Positions 24,409 through 33,280 of a DNA stretch of 55,774 nt are shown here, one piece after another. Position 1 is the stretch's first letter. The number at the start of each line of letters is the position of its first letter. A program made the position numbers and the translations under genes. Location: NCBI RefSeq assembly GCF_001440405.1, contig NZ_LLXX01000170.1:1-55774 (forward strand), in the 5' to 3' direction. This DNA is from Bradyrhizobium valentinum (GTDB taxonomy: Bacteria > Pseudomonadota > Alphaproteobacteria > Rhizobiales > Xanthobacteraceae). The notes under the pieces were generated by a model that saw nothing but the letters and a program-made list of their open reading frames with translations, searched no databases and had not been told where the DNA came from.

Positions 24409-24639
24409 CTAATCCCCGCGCGTGATCGCCATGATTTCATCCGTGGAGGGACCGGGTCCCGATATGCCGACCAGCTTGGCAAGGCGACTGGGTTCCCTCG
24501 TCGCTTCGACTTTCTCGATCACGATGCTGCCGTCGGTGGCACGCCGGAACTCGACCTGGCTTCCCGGAGCGATCCCGAGGTGCTCGCGCACGGGCTTTGG
24601 AATCGTCACTTGGCCCTTACTTGTGACTGTCGTTGCCAT
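24409..24639 (-). CDS. AbrB/MazE/SpoVT-fold antitoxin-like protein, orphan
   Basis: Small DNA-binding protein of 76 aa with a swapped-hairpin AbrB domain (TVTSKGQVTIPKPVREHLGI, APGSQVEFRRATDGSIVIEKV). Its C-terminus TDEIMAITRGD is the toxin-binding tail of VapB-type antitoxins, whose vapC toxin gene normally overlaps this end. Here no PIN-domain frame follows: only about 196 bp separate it from amtB2. A few codons (GTG ACG CTC GAT, 24391-24402) directly after the stop could be the trace of a lost toxin. It probably still controls its own promoter through the GGTAATACC boxes. Confidence 0.85.
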   Translation of the reverse strand: MATTVTSKGQVTIPKPVREHLGIAPGSQVEFRRATDGSIVIEKVEATREPSRLAKLVGISGPGPSTDEIMAITRGD

Positions 24640-24655
24640 GGCAGCCCTCTGCAGC

Positions 24656-24685
24656 GGTAATACCGACCTTAGATATGGTAATACC
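24656..24685. promoter_or_regulatory. twin GGTAATACC operator of the AbrB-type gene
   Basis: GGTAATACC occurs at 24656-24664 and 24677-24685, exactly 21 bp apart (two helical turns), 17 bases before the start of the antitoxin-like gene. Each box is itself an odd-centred palindrome. This matches the usual autoregulatory site of AbrB/VapB proteins. Confidence 0.75.
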
Positions 24686-24812
24686 GCGCAAATTGTACCG
24701 GTCGGCCGATGGTTAATCGCGTCTTAACCTCGCCGTATCTATGGTGGTTTGATGTGTTTCCGGTCATCGGGTAAGTCCCCCGACCGCTATTGAAAGTGCT
24801 GGCGTTTCAGAC

Positions 24813-26036
24813 ATGGCAATGACTGCCTCTTCCGGCGTGGCGCAGGGCGCCGGCAGCGTATCTGCCGGTCAGGCCGAGCGCTCCCCTTTTGCCAGGACGG
24901 CCGAATTGCTGGCGCCGTACCAGCCGGCCAAGCCATTGATTACGCTGTCATTAGGCGAGCCGCAGCACCCGGTCCCCGGCTTTGTCGGGCCGGTCCTGGC
25001 GAAACACATTGGTGAGTTCGGCCGCTATCCCCTCGCCAGAGGGATCGAGCCGTTCCGGCGCGCCGCTGCAAGCTGGCTGACCACCCGGTTCGACCTGCCC
25101 CGGCCGGTCGATCCCGAAAGTGAAATCCTGGTGCTGAACGGCAGCCGCGAAGGGCTGTTCTTTGCCGCGATCACGGCCGCCCGTTATGTCGGCCCGCGCA
25201 AGGGCAAGCCCGCGATCCTGATGCCCAACCCGTTTTATCCGGCCTACGGCGCGGGCGCCCGCGCTGCCGGTTGCGAACTGATCTACCTGCCGACCACGCT
25301 CACCAACGGATTCTTGCCGGATCTCGATGCGCTCGACGAAGCGACGCTGGCCAGAACCGTGGCGATGTTCATTGCCTCGCCCGCCAATCCGCAAGGCGCC
25401 GTCGCCTCGCGCGGCTACTTCACGCGGCTGAAGAAACTCGCCGACCGCTATGGCTTCATGATCCTGAGCGACGAGTGCTATTCGGAAATCTACACCAGGC
25501 AGGCGCCGGGCAGCGCGCTCGAATGCGCCGGGCCCGACTTCACCAACGTCGTTGCTTTCCAGTCGCTGTCGAAGCGCTCGAACCTGCCCGGCATGCGCGT
25601 CGGCTTTGCTGCCGGCGACCGAAAGTTTCTCGCGGCCTTTCACGAATTGCGCAATGTCGCAGCACCCCAGGTGCCGGTGCCGCTGCAGCACGTCGCGGTC
25701 GCTGCCTATAGCGACGAGGCGCATGTCGAAGAAAACCGCAGGCTTTACCGCATCAAGTTCGATCTCGCCGACCAGATTCTCGGCAGCCGCTACGGCTATG
25801 TGCGGCCCGCCGGCGGCTTCTGCGTCTGGCTCGACGTATCCGAGCGCGGCGGCGACGAGGCGGCGGCGGTTAAACTCTATCGGGACGCGGGCGTCCGCGT
25901 GATCCCCGGAAGTTATCTGTCGCGGCCGCAGAACGACGGTTTCAATCCCGGCGCAGGCTACATCCGTCTCGCGCTGGTTTCAGACAGCGAATCAACAGCC
26001 GAGGCATTGCACCGGCTGGTCGAAATTCTGGATTAA
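24813..26036 (+). CDS. class I/II aminotransferase (DapC-like)
   Basis: PLP-dependent aminotransferase of 407 aa, close to the alphaproteobacterial N-succinyldiaminopimelate aminotransferase type, which acts in lysine and peptidoglycan precursor synthesis. It has SLGEPQHPVPGFV near the N-terminus, LNGSREGLFFAA (109-119), MPNPFYPAYGAGA, SPANPQGAVA (189-198), SDECYSEIY (219-227) and the PLP lysine K254 in SLSKRSNLPGMRVG. The family is confident, the exact substrate only likely. It sits 12 bp before ftsK and is probably co-transcribed with it. Confidence 0.85.
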   Translation: MAMTASSGVAQGAGSVSAGQAERSPFARTAELLAPYQPAKPLITLSLGEPQHPVPGFVGPVLAKHIGEFGRYPLARGIEPFRRAAASWLTTRFDLPRPVDPESEILVLNGSREGLFFAAITAARYVGPRKGKPAILMPNPFYPAYGAGARAAGCELIYLPTTLTNGFLPDLDALDEATLARTVAMFIASPANPQGAVASRGYFTRLKKLADRYGFMILSDECYSEIYTRQAPGSALECAGPDFTNVVAFQSLSKRSNLPGMRVGFAAGDRKFLAAFHELRNVAAPQVPVPLQHVAVAAYSDEAHVEENRRLYRIKFDLADQILGSRYGYVRPAGGFCVWLDVSERGGDEAAAVKLYRDAGVRVIPGSYLSRPQNDGFNPGAGYIRLALVSDSESTAEALHRLVEILD

Positions 26037-26048
26037 TCGCAGGGCCCC

Positions 26049-28484
26049 ATGAGCATGCCAGCGATCGAACGTGTTATTCCCCTGGTCGGCCATCTGCCGG
26101 TCTCGATCCGAGACGCGCTGGCGCGACGCCTGCGCGAGCTTGCCGGCTTGAGCTTAATCGCGCTGTCCGGCGTCGCGGCGGCAGCGTTGATGACGTGGTC
26201 GGTGCAGGACCCGAGCCTGAGCCACGCGACGTCACGTCCGATCCGCAACGTTCTCGGCTACCCCGGCGCGATCGGCGCCGATCTCTTGATGCAGATTCTC
26301 GGCCTCGGCGCGATCATGCTGATCCTCCCCGTCGCGGTGTGGGGCTGGCGCATGCTGACCCATCGCACCTTCGACCGCGAGGCGCTGCGCCTTGGATGTT
26401 GGATTCTCTGCACGGTGATCGCGGCAGGTTTTGCAAGCTGCTGGCCGCATGGCGGAGGGTGGGCGCTGCCGACCGGCCTTGGCGGCGTCGTCGGTGACGC
26501 GCTGGTGCGCGCGCCCGCCGTGGTATTCGGTCCGGCCGGCTTCACCTATCGTCTGGTGCTCGGCATCATTTTGTTCGCGGCGATGTTCGCGGCCTTTCTG
26601 TTTGCCAGCGGCTGGGGCTCGCGCGCGCGGGATGAAGAGCTGACGCCGATCGAGGACGATGACGCGCCCTTCGTGGAAGAAGGGGATCGCAGTTCGGTGT
26701 CGCTCGGATGGGTGTACCATGCTCTGATGAGCGCAAAGGCGCGGCTCGGATGGCTGTTGAGCGCGGCCTACCGCTCGCTTGTGTCGAGTTCGCCGCCGCC
26801 TCGCACGGCATCGTTCGAACGCCAGGAACCGAGCCTCAGCGGCCGCGCCGCACCGGCACTGGCCCCGCAGGAAGAAGAATTCGAGGACGAGGAAGAAGAG
26901 GAAGACGAGGAAGTCCCGGCCGCTCGCGCTCCGCGCAAGAAGGCCGCGCCGCGTGCGCCGGCGCGCAAGTCCGAGAAATTCGAACTTCCTTCGGTCTCGA
27001 TGCTGACGGCGCCCAAGGCGTCTGACCGGCAGCCGCTCAGCAAGGCGGAACTGGAGGCAAATTCGCGCGCGCTGGAAGGCGTGCTCGGTGATTTCGGCGT
27101 CCGCGGCGAGATCGTCAAGGCCAATCCCGGCCCGGTCGTGACGCTGTACGAACTCGAACCGGCGCCCGGCATCAAATCCTCACGCGTCATCGGCCTTGCC
27201 GACGATATCGCCCGCTCGATGAGCGCGCTTTCCGCCCGCGTCGCCGTGGTCGCCGGCCGCAACGCCATCGGCATCGAACTGCCGAATGCGCATCGCGAGA
27301 AGGTTTATCTGCGCGAATTGCTGACCACGAAGGACGAGTCGCACGCGAAACTGCCGCTCTGCCTCGGCAAGAACATCGGCGGCGAATCCATCATCATCGA
27401 TCTGGCGCGCACCCCGCACATGCTGATCGCCGGCACCACCGGCTCCGGCAAATCGGTCGCCATCAACACCATGATCCTCAGCCTGGTCTATCGCCTGCGG
27501 CCGGATCAGTGCCGCCTGATCATGGTCGATCCCAAGATGCTCGAACTCTCCGTCTATGACGGCATTCCGCATCTGTTGACGCCGGTCGTGACCGATCCGA
27601 AGAAGGCGGTGGTCGCGCTGAAATGGGCCGTGCGCGAGATGGAGGAACGCTACAAGAAGATGTCCAAGCTCGGTGTGCGCAACATCGACGGCTACAACCA
27701 GCGCCTCGTCGAAGCCAAGGGCAAGGGCGAGGAACTGACGCGCACGGTACATACCGGCTTCGACAAGGAAACCGGCAAGGCGATCTACGAGGAAGAAAAG
27801 CTCGACCTCGAACCGCTGCCCTATATCGTCATCATCGTCGACGAAATGGCCGACCTGATGATGGTGGCCGGCAAGGACATCGAAGGCGCGGTGCAGCGCC
27901 TGGCACAGATGGCGCGCGCCGCGGGTCTCCACGTGATCCTCGCCACGCAGCGTCCGTCGGTCGACGTGATCACCGGCACCATCAAGGCAAACTTCCCGAC
28001 CCGCATCGCATTCCAGGTCACTTCGAAAATCGACAGCCGCACCATTCTCGGCGAGATGGGCGCCGAGCAACTGCTCGGCCAGGGCGACATGCTCTATATG
28101 GCCGGCGGTGGCCGCATCAGCCGCGTGCACGGTCCCTTCGCCTCCGACGAGGAAGTCGAGAAGGTCGTGCGTCATCTCAAGACGCAGGGCCAGCCGGAAT
28201 ATCTGGAAGCGGTCACCGCGGAAGAGCCGAGCGAAGAGGACGGCGCGGTGTTCGATTCCACCGGCATGGGGGGCGATGGTGGCGGCGACCTGTTCGCGCA
28301 GGCGGTTGCGATCGTCAAGCGCGACCGCAAGGCCTCGACATCCTACATTCAACGCCGGCTGCAAATCGGCTATAACCGCGCCGCGTCGTTGATGGAGCGG
28401 ATGGAACTCGAAGGCATCGTTGGACAGGCGAATCACGCCGGCAAACGCGAAATTCTGGTCGAGGAAGAAGAGGGCGGATTCTAG
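26049..28484 (+). CDS. ftsK: DNA translocase FtsK
   Basis: Septum-located DNA pump of 811 aa that clears and aligns chromosome ends at division. Four helices lie in the first 200 residues, followed by an acidic and basic linker (about 285-310, EEEFEDEEEEEDEE), the alpha domain (LEGVLGDFGVRGEIVKANPG), then the RecA-like motor with Walker A GTTGSGKS (462-469) and Walker B IIVDEMADLMM (D598, E599). The gamma winged-helix domain that reads KOPS is at the end (QAVAIVKRDRKASTSYIQRR). It is shorter than E. coli FtsK because of the short linker. Confidence 0.95.
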   Translation: MSMPAIERVIPLVGHLPVSIRDALARRLRELAGLSLIALSGVAAAALMTWSVQDPSLSHATSRPIRNVLGYPGAIGADLLMQILGLGAIMLILPVAVWGWRMLTHRTFDREALRLGCWILCTVIAAGFASCWPHGGGWALPTGLGGVVGDALVRAPAVVFGPAGFTYRLVLGIILFAAMFAAFLFASGWGSRARDEELTPIEDDDAPFVEEGDRSSVSLGWVYHALMSAKARLGWLLSAAYRSLVSSSPPPRTASFERQEPSLSGRAAPALAPQEEEFEDEEEEEDEEVPAARAPRKKAAPRAPARKSEKFELPSVSMLTAPKASDRQPLSKAELEANSRALEGVLGDFGVRGEIVKANPGPVVTLYELEPAPGIKSSRVIGLADDIARSMSALSARVAVVAGRNAIGIELPNAHREKVYLRELLTTKDESHAKLPLCLGKNIGGESIIIDLARTPHMLIAGTTGSGKSVAINTMILSLVYRLRPDQCRLIMVDPKMLELSVYDGIPHLLTPVVTDPKKAVVALKWAVREMEERYKKMSKLGVRNIDGYNQRLVEAKGKGEELTRTVHTGFDKETGKAIYEEEKLDLEPLPYIVIIVDEMADLMMVAGKDIEGAVQRLAQMARAAGLHVILATQRPSVDVITGTIKANFPTRIAFQVTSKIDSRTILGEMGAEQLLGQGDMLYMAGGGRISRVHGPFASDEEVEKVVRHLKTQGQPEYLEAVTAEEPSEEDGAVFDSTGMGGDGGGDLFAQAVAIVKRDRKASTSYIQRRLQIGYNRAASLMERMELEGIVGQANHAGKREILVEEEEGGF

Positions 28485-28609
28485 GGTGCCAGCGCCGAAC
28501 GGGATTCGGCGCAACTATTTTCACGGAAAAACGATATCTCCTAGGCTCGAAAGCACGATAAAATGGCTGGCAGCGGGATACCTCGTCGAATAGAGATCTG
28601 AAATATCTG

Positions 28610-29419
28610 ATGACACAACAACACACCCATCGCGGGCTGCGCTCCGGACTGGCTCTTTTGATCGCCACATCCATCGCGGGCTTCGCGACGCCGGCTCTCT
28701 CGCAGACGGTGCCGGTTCCGAAGCCCGCGCCCAAGACCCGCGACGGCAACGTGCAGATGAGCGCGCAGGAAAAAAAGGGGCCGATGACCACCGGCGCCAC
28801 CCAGGCGCCGCCGAACCCGGTGATTCCCGACCCGCGCCGCAACGTCCCGGCCAATGTTTTTGCAACCTTCGATGCCAACCAGAAGGCGCAGGCTGCTCGG
28901 GTGAGTTCCTATCTGTCCTCGCTGCAAACGCTGGTCGGAAATTTCGTCCAGGTCGGGCCCGACGGCAGCAAGACCAAGGGCGATTTCTACATCCAGAAGC
29001 CGGGCAAGGTGCGTTTCGAATATGAGGATCCGAGCCCGATCGCCATTATCGCCGATGGCTCGTCGCTAGCCGTGCGCGATACGAAGCTTGCGACCCAGGA
29101 CATCTATCCGCTGTCGCAGACGCCGCTGCGCTTCCTGCTGTCAGACCGGATTGATCTGCTGAAGGACACCAATGTCGTCAACGTCACGGCCGATGACGTC
29201 TACATCAGCGTCACCATCGAGGAGAAGCAGGCCCTGATCGGCACCAGCCGGTTGATGCTGATGGTCGGCACCAAGGACGGCCAGCTCAAGCAATGGACGG
29301 TGACCGACCCGCAGGGCTACGACACCACGGTTGCGGTCTACAATCTGGACTCGTCCAAGAAGGTCGACCCCGGCCTGTTCAAGATCGACTTCACCAACTA
29401 CTTTACTCCAGCGAACTGA
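28610..29419 (+). CDS. lolA: outer-membrane lipoprotein carrier protein LolA
   Basis: Periplasmic chaperone that carries lipoproteins from LolCDE to the outer membrane, 269 aa. A signal peptide (to about residue 31, PALSQ) is followed by a long Pro-rich linker and the LolA half-barrel: SSYLSSLQTLVGNFVQ, GDFYIQKPGKVRFEYEDPSP, and FLLSDRIDLL. In Bradyrhizobium-type genomes it commonly follows ftsK, as here (125 bp gap). The N-terminal extension is longer than in E. coli. Confidence 0.9.
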   Translation: MTQQHTHRGLRSGLALLIATSIAGFATPALSQTVPVPKPAPKTRDGNVQMSAQEKKGPMTTGATQAPPNPVIPDPRRNVPANVFATFDANQKAQAARVSSYLSSLQTLVGNFVQVGPDGSKTKGDFYIQKPGKVRFEYEDPSPIAIIADGSSLAVRDTKLATQDIYPLSQTPLRFLLSDRIDLLKDTNVVNVTADDVYISVTIEEKQALIGTSRLMLMVGTKDGQLKQWTVTDPQGYDTTVAVYNLDSSKKVDPGLFKIDFTNYFTPAN

Positions 29420-29494
29420 ACGGCGCGCTTTCTTCCATTCTTTCTGTGGAGAGAACAGAATCCGCGCCCGGAACCGTGGTAATACACGGCCTTC

Positions 29495-30310
29495 ATGCGT
29501 TTTTCCCTGACAACGTGGAATATCAATTCGGTGCGCCTGCGCATCGACATCGTCGCCAAATTCCTCAAATCGGCGCGGCCGGACGTGCTGTGCCTGCAGG
29601 AAACCAAATGCATCGACGACGCTTTCCCGCTGAAGCGCTTCAAGCGTCTCGGCTATGAGCATATCGCGCTGAACGGGCAGAAGGGCTACCACGGCGTCGC
29701 CATCGTCTCGAAACTTCCGTTCGACGCTACCGATATCAGGACCTTCTGCGACAAGATCGATTCGCGTCACATCTCGGTGGCGTTCGGCGAGAAGGCGCAG
29801 CTAGCGAAGCCGGTAGTGCTGCACAATTTTTATGTTCCGGCCGGCGGCGACATTCCCGATCCGGTGCTCAATCCGAAATTCGATCACAAGCTGAAATTTC
29901 TCGACGAGATGAAGGCGTGCGAGCCACTGCATCCGCGCGGCGACGACCGGCATATCCTGGTCGGCGACCTCAACGTCGCACCACATGAGAACGACGTGTG
30001 GTCGCACAAACAGCTTTTGAAGGTCGTTTCGCATACGCCGATCGAATGCGAGAAGCTGCTCGCAGCACAAGCCCATGGCGAATGGTTCGACGTCGCGCGC
30101 GAGCGGATCCCGCTTTCGGAAAAGGTATATACGTGGTGGAGCTACCGCGCCGCCGACTGGACGGTGGGCGACCGAGGCCGGCGGCTCGATCACATCTGGG
30201 TCTCGCGCGCGCTCAAAGACGGCGTCACCGATTTCAGCATCACCCGCGATGCCCGCGGCTGGCAGCGCCCGTCCGACCACGTACCGGTGACGGTAACGCT
30301 GGAAGTGTAG
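29495..30310 (+). CDS. xth: exodeoxyribonuclease III
   Basis: AP endonuclease and 3'-5' exonuclease of base-excision repair, 271 aa. Metal and catalytic motifs are WNINSVR, LQETK (E36), GDLNVAP, WWSYRAADWTVGDRGRRLDH and the terminal SDHVPV with the catalytic histidine. The start ATG gives the canonical MRFSLTTWNINS opening. Length is normal. It converges on the cyclic-nucleotide-binding gene with only 3 bp between stops. Confidence 0.95.
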   Translation: MRFSLTTWNINSVRLRIDIVAKFLKSARPDVLCLQETKCIDDAFPLKRFKRLGYEHIALNGQKGYHGVAIVSKLPFDATDIRTFCDKIDSRHISVAFGEKAQLAKPVVLHNFYVPAGGDIPDPVLNPKFDHKLKFLDEMKACEPLHPRGDDRHILVGDLNVAPHENDVWSHKQLLKVVSHTPIECEKLLAAQAHGEWFDVARERIPLSEKVYTWWSYRAADWTVGDRGRRLDHIWVSRALKDGVTDFSITRDARGWQRPSDHVPVTVTLEV

Positions 30311-30313
30311 CGG

Positions 30314-30754
30314 TCAGATATTCAGCTTGGCGCCGGCCATCAAAATATCGCTGGTGAGCTGGCTGGTGCGGGTCGCGAGTTCGTCGCGCAGACGGCGCGC
30401 CGCGGCAGGATCGCTTTCGAGCACGCGTTGAAACAAGCTGCGCGCCACCCGGATCACCGAGGAATGATCAAGCGCGACCGCGCTGGACGGCCGTTTCATC
30501 GCGACGATCAGCGCCAATTCGCCGATCAGGGCGCCGGGACCGGCAACGACTTCGGCGCCGCCGTCCTCGACGCGGATCGAACCGCGCTGAACGATATAGC
30601 CCGCATCCGCCTCGTCGCCGGCATTGAACAGATAGTCGCCGGGTGAGAAATCGCGCTGCTCCGAACCGATCGCCAGCATGCGTAGAGCCGTCGTTCCCAA
30701 CAGGCGTAGTGTGGGGACCCGCTCGAGCAGGGCTACATCATCTTCGATCGACAT
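30314..30754 (-). CDS. cyclic-nucleotide-binding domain protein
   Basis: Single cNMP-binding domain (CRP-like fold), 146 aa, without a DNA-binding helix-turn-helix. The phosphate-binding segment GALIGELALIVAMKRPSSAV has the family glycine-glutamate pair and the following arginine-serine motif. A short helical tail (ARRLRDELATRTSQLTSDIL) ends the protein. It could be a stand-alone sensor; the partner is not evident. It is the next gene after the response regulator on the same strand (51 bp), so the two may be co-transcribed. Confidence 0.85.
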   Translation of the reverse strand: MSIEDDVALLERVPTLRLLGTTALRMLAIGSEQRDFSPGDYLFNAGDEADAGYIVQRGSIRVEDGGAEVVAGPGALIGELALIVAMKRPSSAVALDHSSVIRVARSLFQRVLESDPAAARRLRDELATRTSQLTSDILMAGAKLNI

Positions 30755-30805
30755 GGACCGTTGACCGGGATGCGCGAAAATTACGAATCGTGGCTGCGAA
30801 TCGTA

Positions 30806-31492
30806 TCACGGCACCAGCTTGTAGCCACCGGCTTCCGTCACCAGGATTTCCGGGTTGGCCGCATCTTTCTCGATCTTCTGCCTGAGACGGTAGATATGGG
30901 TTTCGAGCGTGTGCGTAGTGACGCCCGAATTGTAGCCCCAGACTTCCTGCAGCAGCGTCTCGCGTGACACCGGCAACTGGCCGGCGCGATACAGGAAGCG
31001 CAGGATCGCGGTTTCCTTCTCGGTCAACCGCACCTTCCTGGCATTGGCGGCGGTCAACATCTTGGAGCCGGGCCGGAAGCTGTAGGGACCGACGGAAAAC
31101 ACCGCGTCCTCGCTGGCCTCGTGCTGGCGGAGCTGCGCCCTGATCCGGGCGAGCAGGACGGCGAACCGGAACGGCTTTGCGACGTAATCATTTGCGCCCG
31201 ATTCGAGCCCCAAGATCGTGTCGGAATCGGTGTCGTGGCCGGTCAGCATGATGATCGGCGCCTTGAAGCCGCCCTTTCGGAGGCTGCGCACGACTTCCCT
31301 TCCGTCGGTATCCGGCAAGCCGACATCCATCAGCACCAGATCTGGGGAATTGGCCTTGGCGGCGCTGGCGCCCTTGGCGCCGGTATCGACCGCGGAAGCT
31401 TCGAACTCCTCGTGCAGCGATAGTTGCTCGACCAGCGTGTCGCGCAGATCGTTGTCGTCTTCCACGATCAGGATCTTGCGGGCATTGGGCAT
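30806..31492 (-). CDS. OmpR-family response regulator, orphan
   Basis: Two-component regulator of 228 aa. The receiver domain has acidic residues E11, D12 and D13, phospho-acceptor D56 (LVLMDVGLPD), T in MLTGH and K in VAKPF. The winged-helix DNA-binding domain (about 130-228) ends THTLETHIYRLRQKIEKDAA and TEAGGYKL. I chose the ATG at 31492 with its AGAGGA site over the longer frame from 31612. No histidine kinase gene lies nearby, so its kinase must be encoded elsewhere. Targets are unknown. Confidence 0.9.
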   Translation of the reverse strand: MPNARKILIVEDDNDLRDTLVEQLSLHEEFEASAVDTGAKGASAAKANSPDLVLMDVGLPDTDGREVVRSLRKGGFKAPIIMLTGHDTDSDTILGLESGANDYVAKPFRFAVLLARIRAQLRQHEASEDAVFSVGPYSFRPGSKMLTAANARKVRLTEKETAILRFLYRAGQLPVSRETLLQEVWGYNSGVTTHTLETHIYRLRQKIEKDAANPEILVTEAGGYKLVP

Positions 31493-31763
31493 AGGATACG
31501 ATCCTCTTGGGGCAGGCGGCGGACACAAGTGGAAGCGTCTCAAGCCGGGTCTTGGTCGATGGACAACCTGATTCGCGGGCAAACTTTGCAAGCAAGCCGG
31601 GTCTTCAGGCACTGATTCGCATTGAGGTAAGAGATTGTTACAGTTTCACAAGCCGAACCGCAGTCTATCCCAAATTTGAGGCGCGTTTGGATGAATGTCC
31701 TGTAATGGCGCCAAATGGGGCAATTGTGGGCCGGGCAGGCAACCCCTGAATTCAGGCATTGGC

Positions 31764-32333
31764 ATGGAAAATAACGCTATTTCAATCACTTATCCGACAA
31801 CAGCGCGTGATCGGCCACTTTCCGCAATTCGAGTACAAAGGGCTGCCGGCGATCCGCGCCGAGGCTGGCTGACGGCGGACGGCTGGACCGTGCCGGTGGC
31901 ACTTGGTCGCGGCGGGATCCTTGCCAACAAACGGGAGGGCGACGGCGGCACCCCGCGGGGTACATACCGTCCGCTGCAACTGTGGTGGCGCGCCGACCGC
32001 CATCCCAGGCCGCGGACCTATCTGCCAGTCCGGCCGATCCGGCCCGAAGACGCCTGGTGCGAAGATCCGCGGGACCGCCGTTACAATCAGCCAATCCGCC
32101 TGGTCCGGGATCAGGCCGGTGACCGGCTGACGCGAGAGGACCACCTCTACGATTTCATTGTCGAAATCGATCACAACAGCGCGCCGCGAATCGCCGGCCG
32201 CGGCAGCGCCGTGTTTCTGCATCTGGCGCGCCCCAATTTCTCGCCGACGGCAGGGTGCGTTTCGATGACGAAATCCGCCATGCTGCGGCTGTTGCGGCGA
32301 ATGGGCCCGCGGACGAAGATCATGATCGGCTGA
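31764..32333 (+). CDS. L,D-transpeptidase family protein (YkuD-like)
   Basis: L,D-transpeptidase catalytic-domain protein of 189 aa. The active-site signature is FLHLARPNFSPTAGCVSM, with the histidine and the nucleophilic cysteine in GCVSM. LGRGGILANKREGDGGTPRG is typical of this compact subfamily. Such enzymes make 3-3 cross-links in peptidoglycan or attach proteins to it. No convincing signal peptide is seen, which is odd for a cell-wall enzyme; the start at 31764 was chosen for the ATG and may be wrong. It lies 14 bp before the hydratase gene. Confidence 0.82.
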   Translation: MENNAISITYPTTARDRPLSAIRVQRAAGDPRRGWLTADGWTVPVALGRGGILANKREGDGGTPRGTYRPLQLWWRADRHPRPRTYLPVRPIRPEDAWCEDPRDRRYNQPIRLVRDQAGDRLTREDHLYDFIVEIDHNSAPRIAGRGSAVFLHLARPNFSPTAGCVSMTKSAMLRLLRRMGPRTKIMIG

Positions 32334-32347
32334 TGGGGAATCAAAAC

Positions 32348-33133
32348 ATGCTCGACAAGAACGCGATAACAGCCGCGTCAAAGACGCTGCACGATCACTG
32401 GCGCGCCGGCACCAAATTCTCCGGCCTCGACGAATCGCTGCGGCCGCGCGACCGCATTGAGGCCTATGCGATCCAGGCGGAAATCGAAAAATATTCGTCC
32501 GAAAGTTTGTTCGGCTGGAAGATCGCGGCCACCAGCGAAGCCGGACAAAAGCACATCAACGTCGACGGCCCGATGGCCGGGCGCATCCTGGCCGAGACCG
32601 TAATCCCTGACGGTGGAACGGCTTCAATGGCAGGCAATGAAATGCGCGTCGCCGAACCCGAGTTCGCCTTTCGCATGCGCGTGGATCTGCCGGCGCGCTC
32701 TACGCCCTACACGACGCAGCAGGTCCTCGACGCGGTCGACACGCTGCATCCGGCCATCGAGATTCCGGATTCGCGGTTCGACGATTTCGTTAGCGCCGGC
32801 GCCGCGCAGATCATTGCCGACAACGCTTGCGCGCATCTGTTCGTCCTCGGCCCGGCGGCAAACGCAGACTGGCGCACGCGCGATCTCGTCGAGGAGCGGC
32901 CTGTTATCACGATGCGCGGCCAGCAATTCACCGGTCACGGCAAGAACGTGCTGGGCGATCCCCGGATCGCACTGACCTGGCTCGCCAATGAACTGCGCCA
33001 GCTTGGCGTGACGCTGAAGGCCGGCCGCGTCGTTACGACCGGCACCTGCCACGCACCGCTTCCGATTCAGTCGGGCGATTTTTGCGCGGCTGATTTCGGC
33101 GCGCTTGGCAAAGTGTCGGTGGGATTTGAGTAA
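32348..33133 (+). CDS. 2-keto-4-pentenoate hydratase/fumarylacetoacetate hydrolase-like
   Basis: Cytosolic hydratase or decarboxylase of the FAH-like family (MhpD/DmpE branch), 261 aa. It has GWKIAATSEAGQKHINVDGP, the metal-binding glutamates in EPEFAFRMRVDLP, and LHPAIEIPDSRF, and ends with TTGTCHAPLPIQSGD and FGALGKVSV. The exact substrate is unknown; no aromatic meta-cleavage genes are beside it. The ATG at 32348 has GGGGA 8 bases before; the ATG at 32333 overlaps the previous stop and could also be used. Confidence 0.85.
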   Translation: MLDKNAITAASKTLHDHWRAGTKFSGLDESLRPRDRIEAYAIQAEIEKYSSESLFGWKIAATSEAGQKHINVDGPMAGRILAETVIPDGGTASMAGNEMRVAEPEFAFRMRVDLPARSTPYTTQQVLDAVDTLHPAIEIPDSRFDDFVSAGAAQIIADNACAHLFVLGPAANADWRTRDLVEERPVITMRGQQFTGHGKNVLGDPRIALTWLANELRQLGVTLKAGRVVTTGTCHAPLPIQSGDFCAADFGALGKVSVGFE

Positions 33134-33151
33134 GCCTCATTCGCACTCGAC

Positions 33152-33269
33152 GTCGTCCCTGCGAACGCAGGGACCCATAACCACCGTCGCTCGTTGGCAC
33201 TGATGCTAACTACCCCATCGCCTTACCGATAAGCCGCGGCGTATGGGTCCCTGCGTTCGCAGGGACGAC
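33152..33269. repeat. dispersed palindrome, GTCGTCCCTGCGAACG arms (second copy)
   Basis: GTCGTCCCTGCGAACG (33152-33167) and its exact inverted copy (33254-33269) flank 86 bp. It is the same family as 7761-7885, sharing arms and arm-proximal wording but not the centre. It sits between the convergent hydratase and YggS genes. Confidence 0.78.
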
Positions 33270-33280
33270 GGCACAGACTT

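Noticed and set aside
27180..28514. 444-codon open frame antisense to ftsK
   Set aside because: Shadow of the conserved FtsK motor domain.
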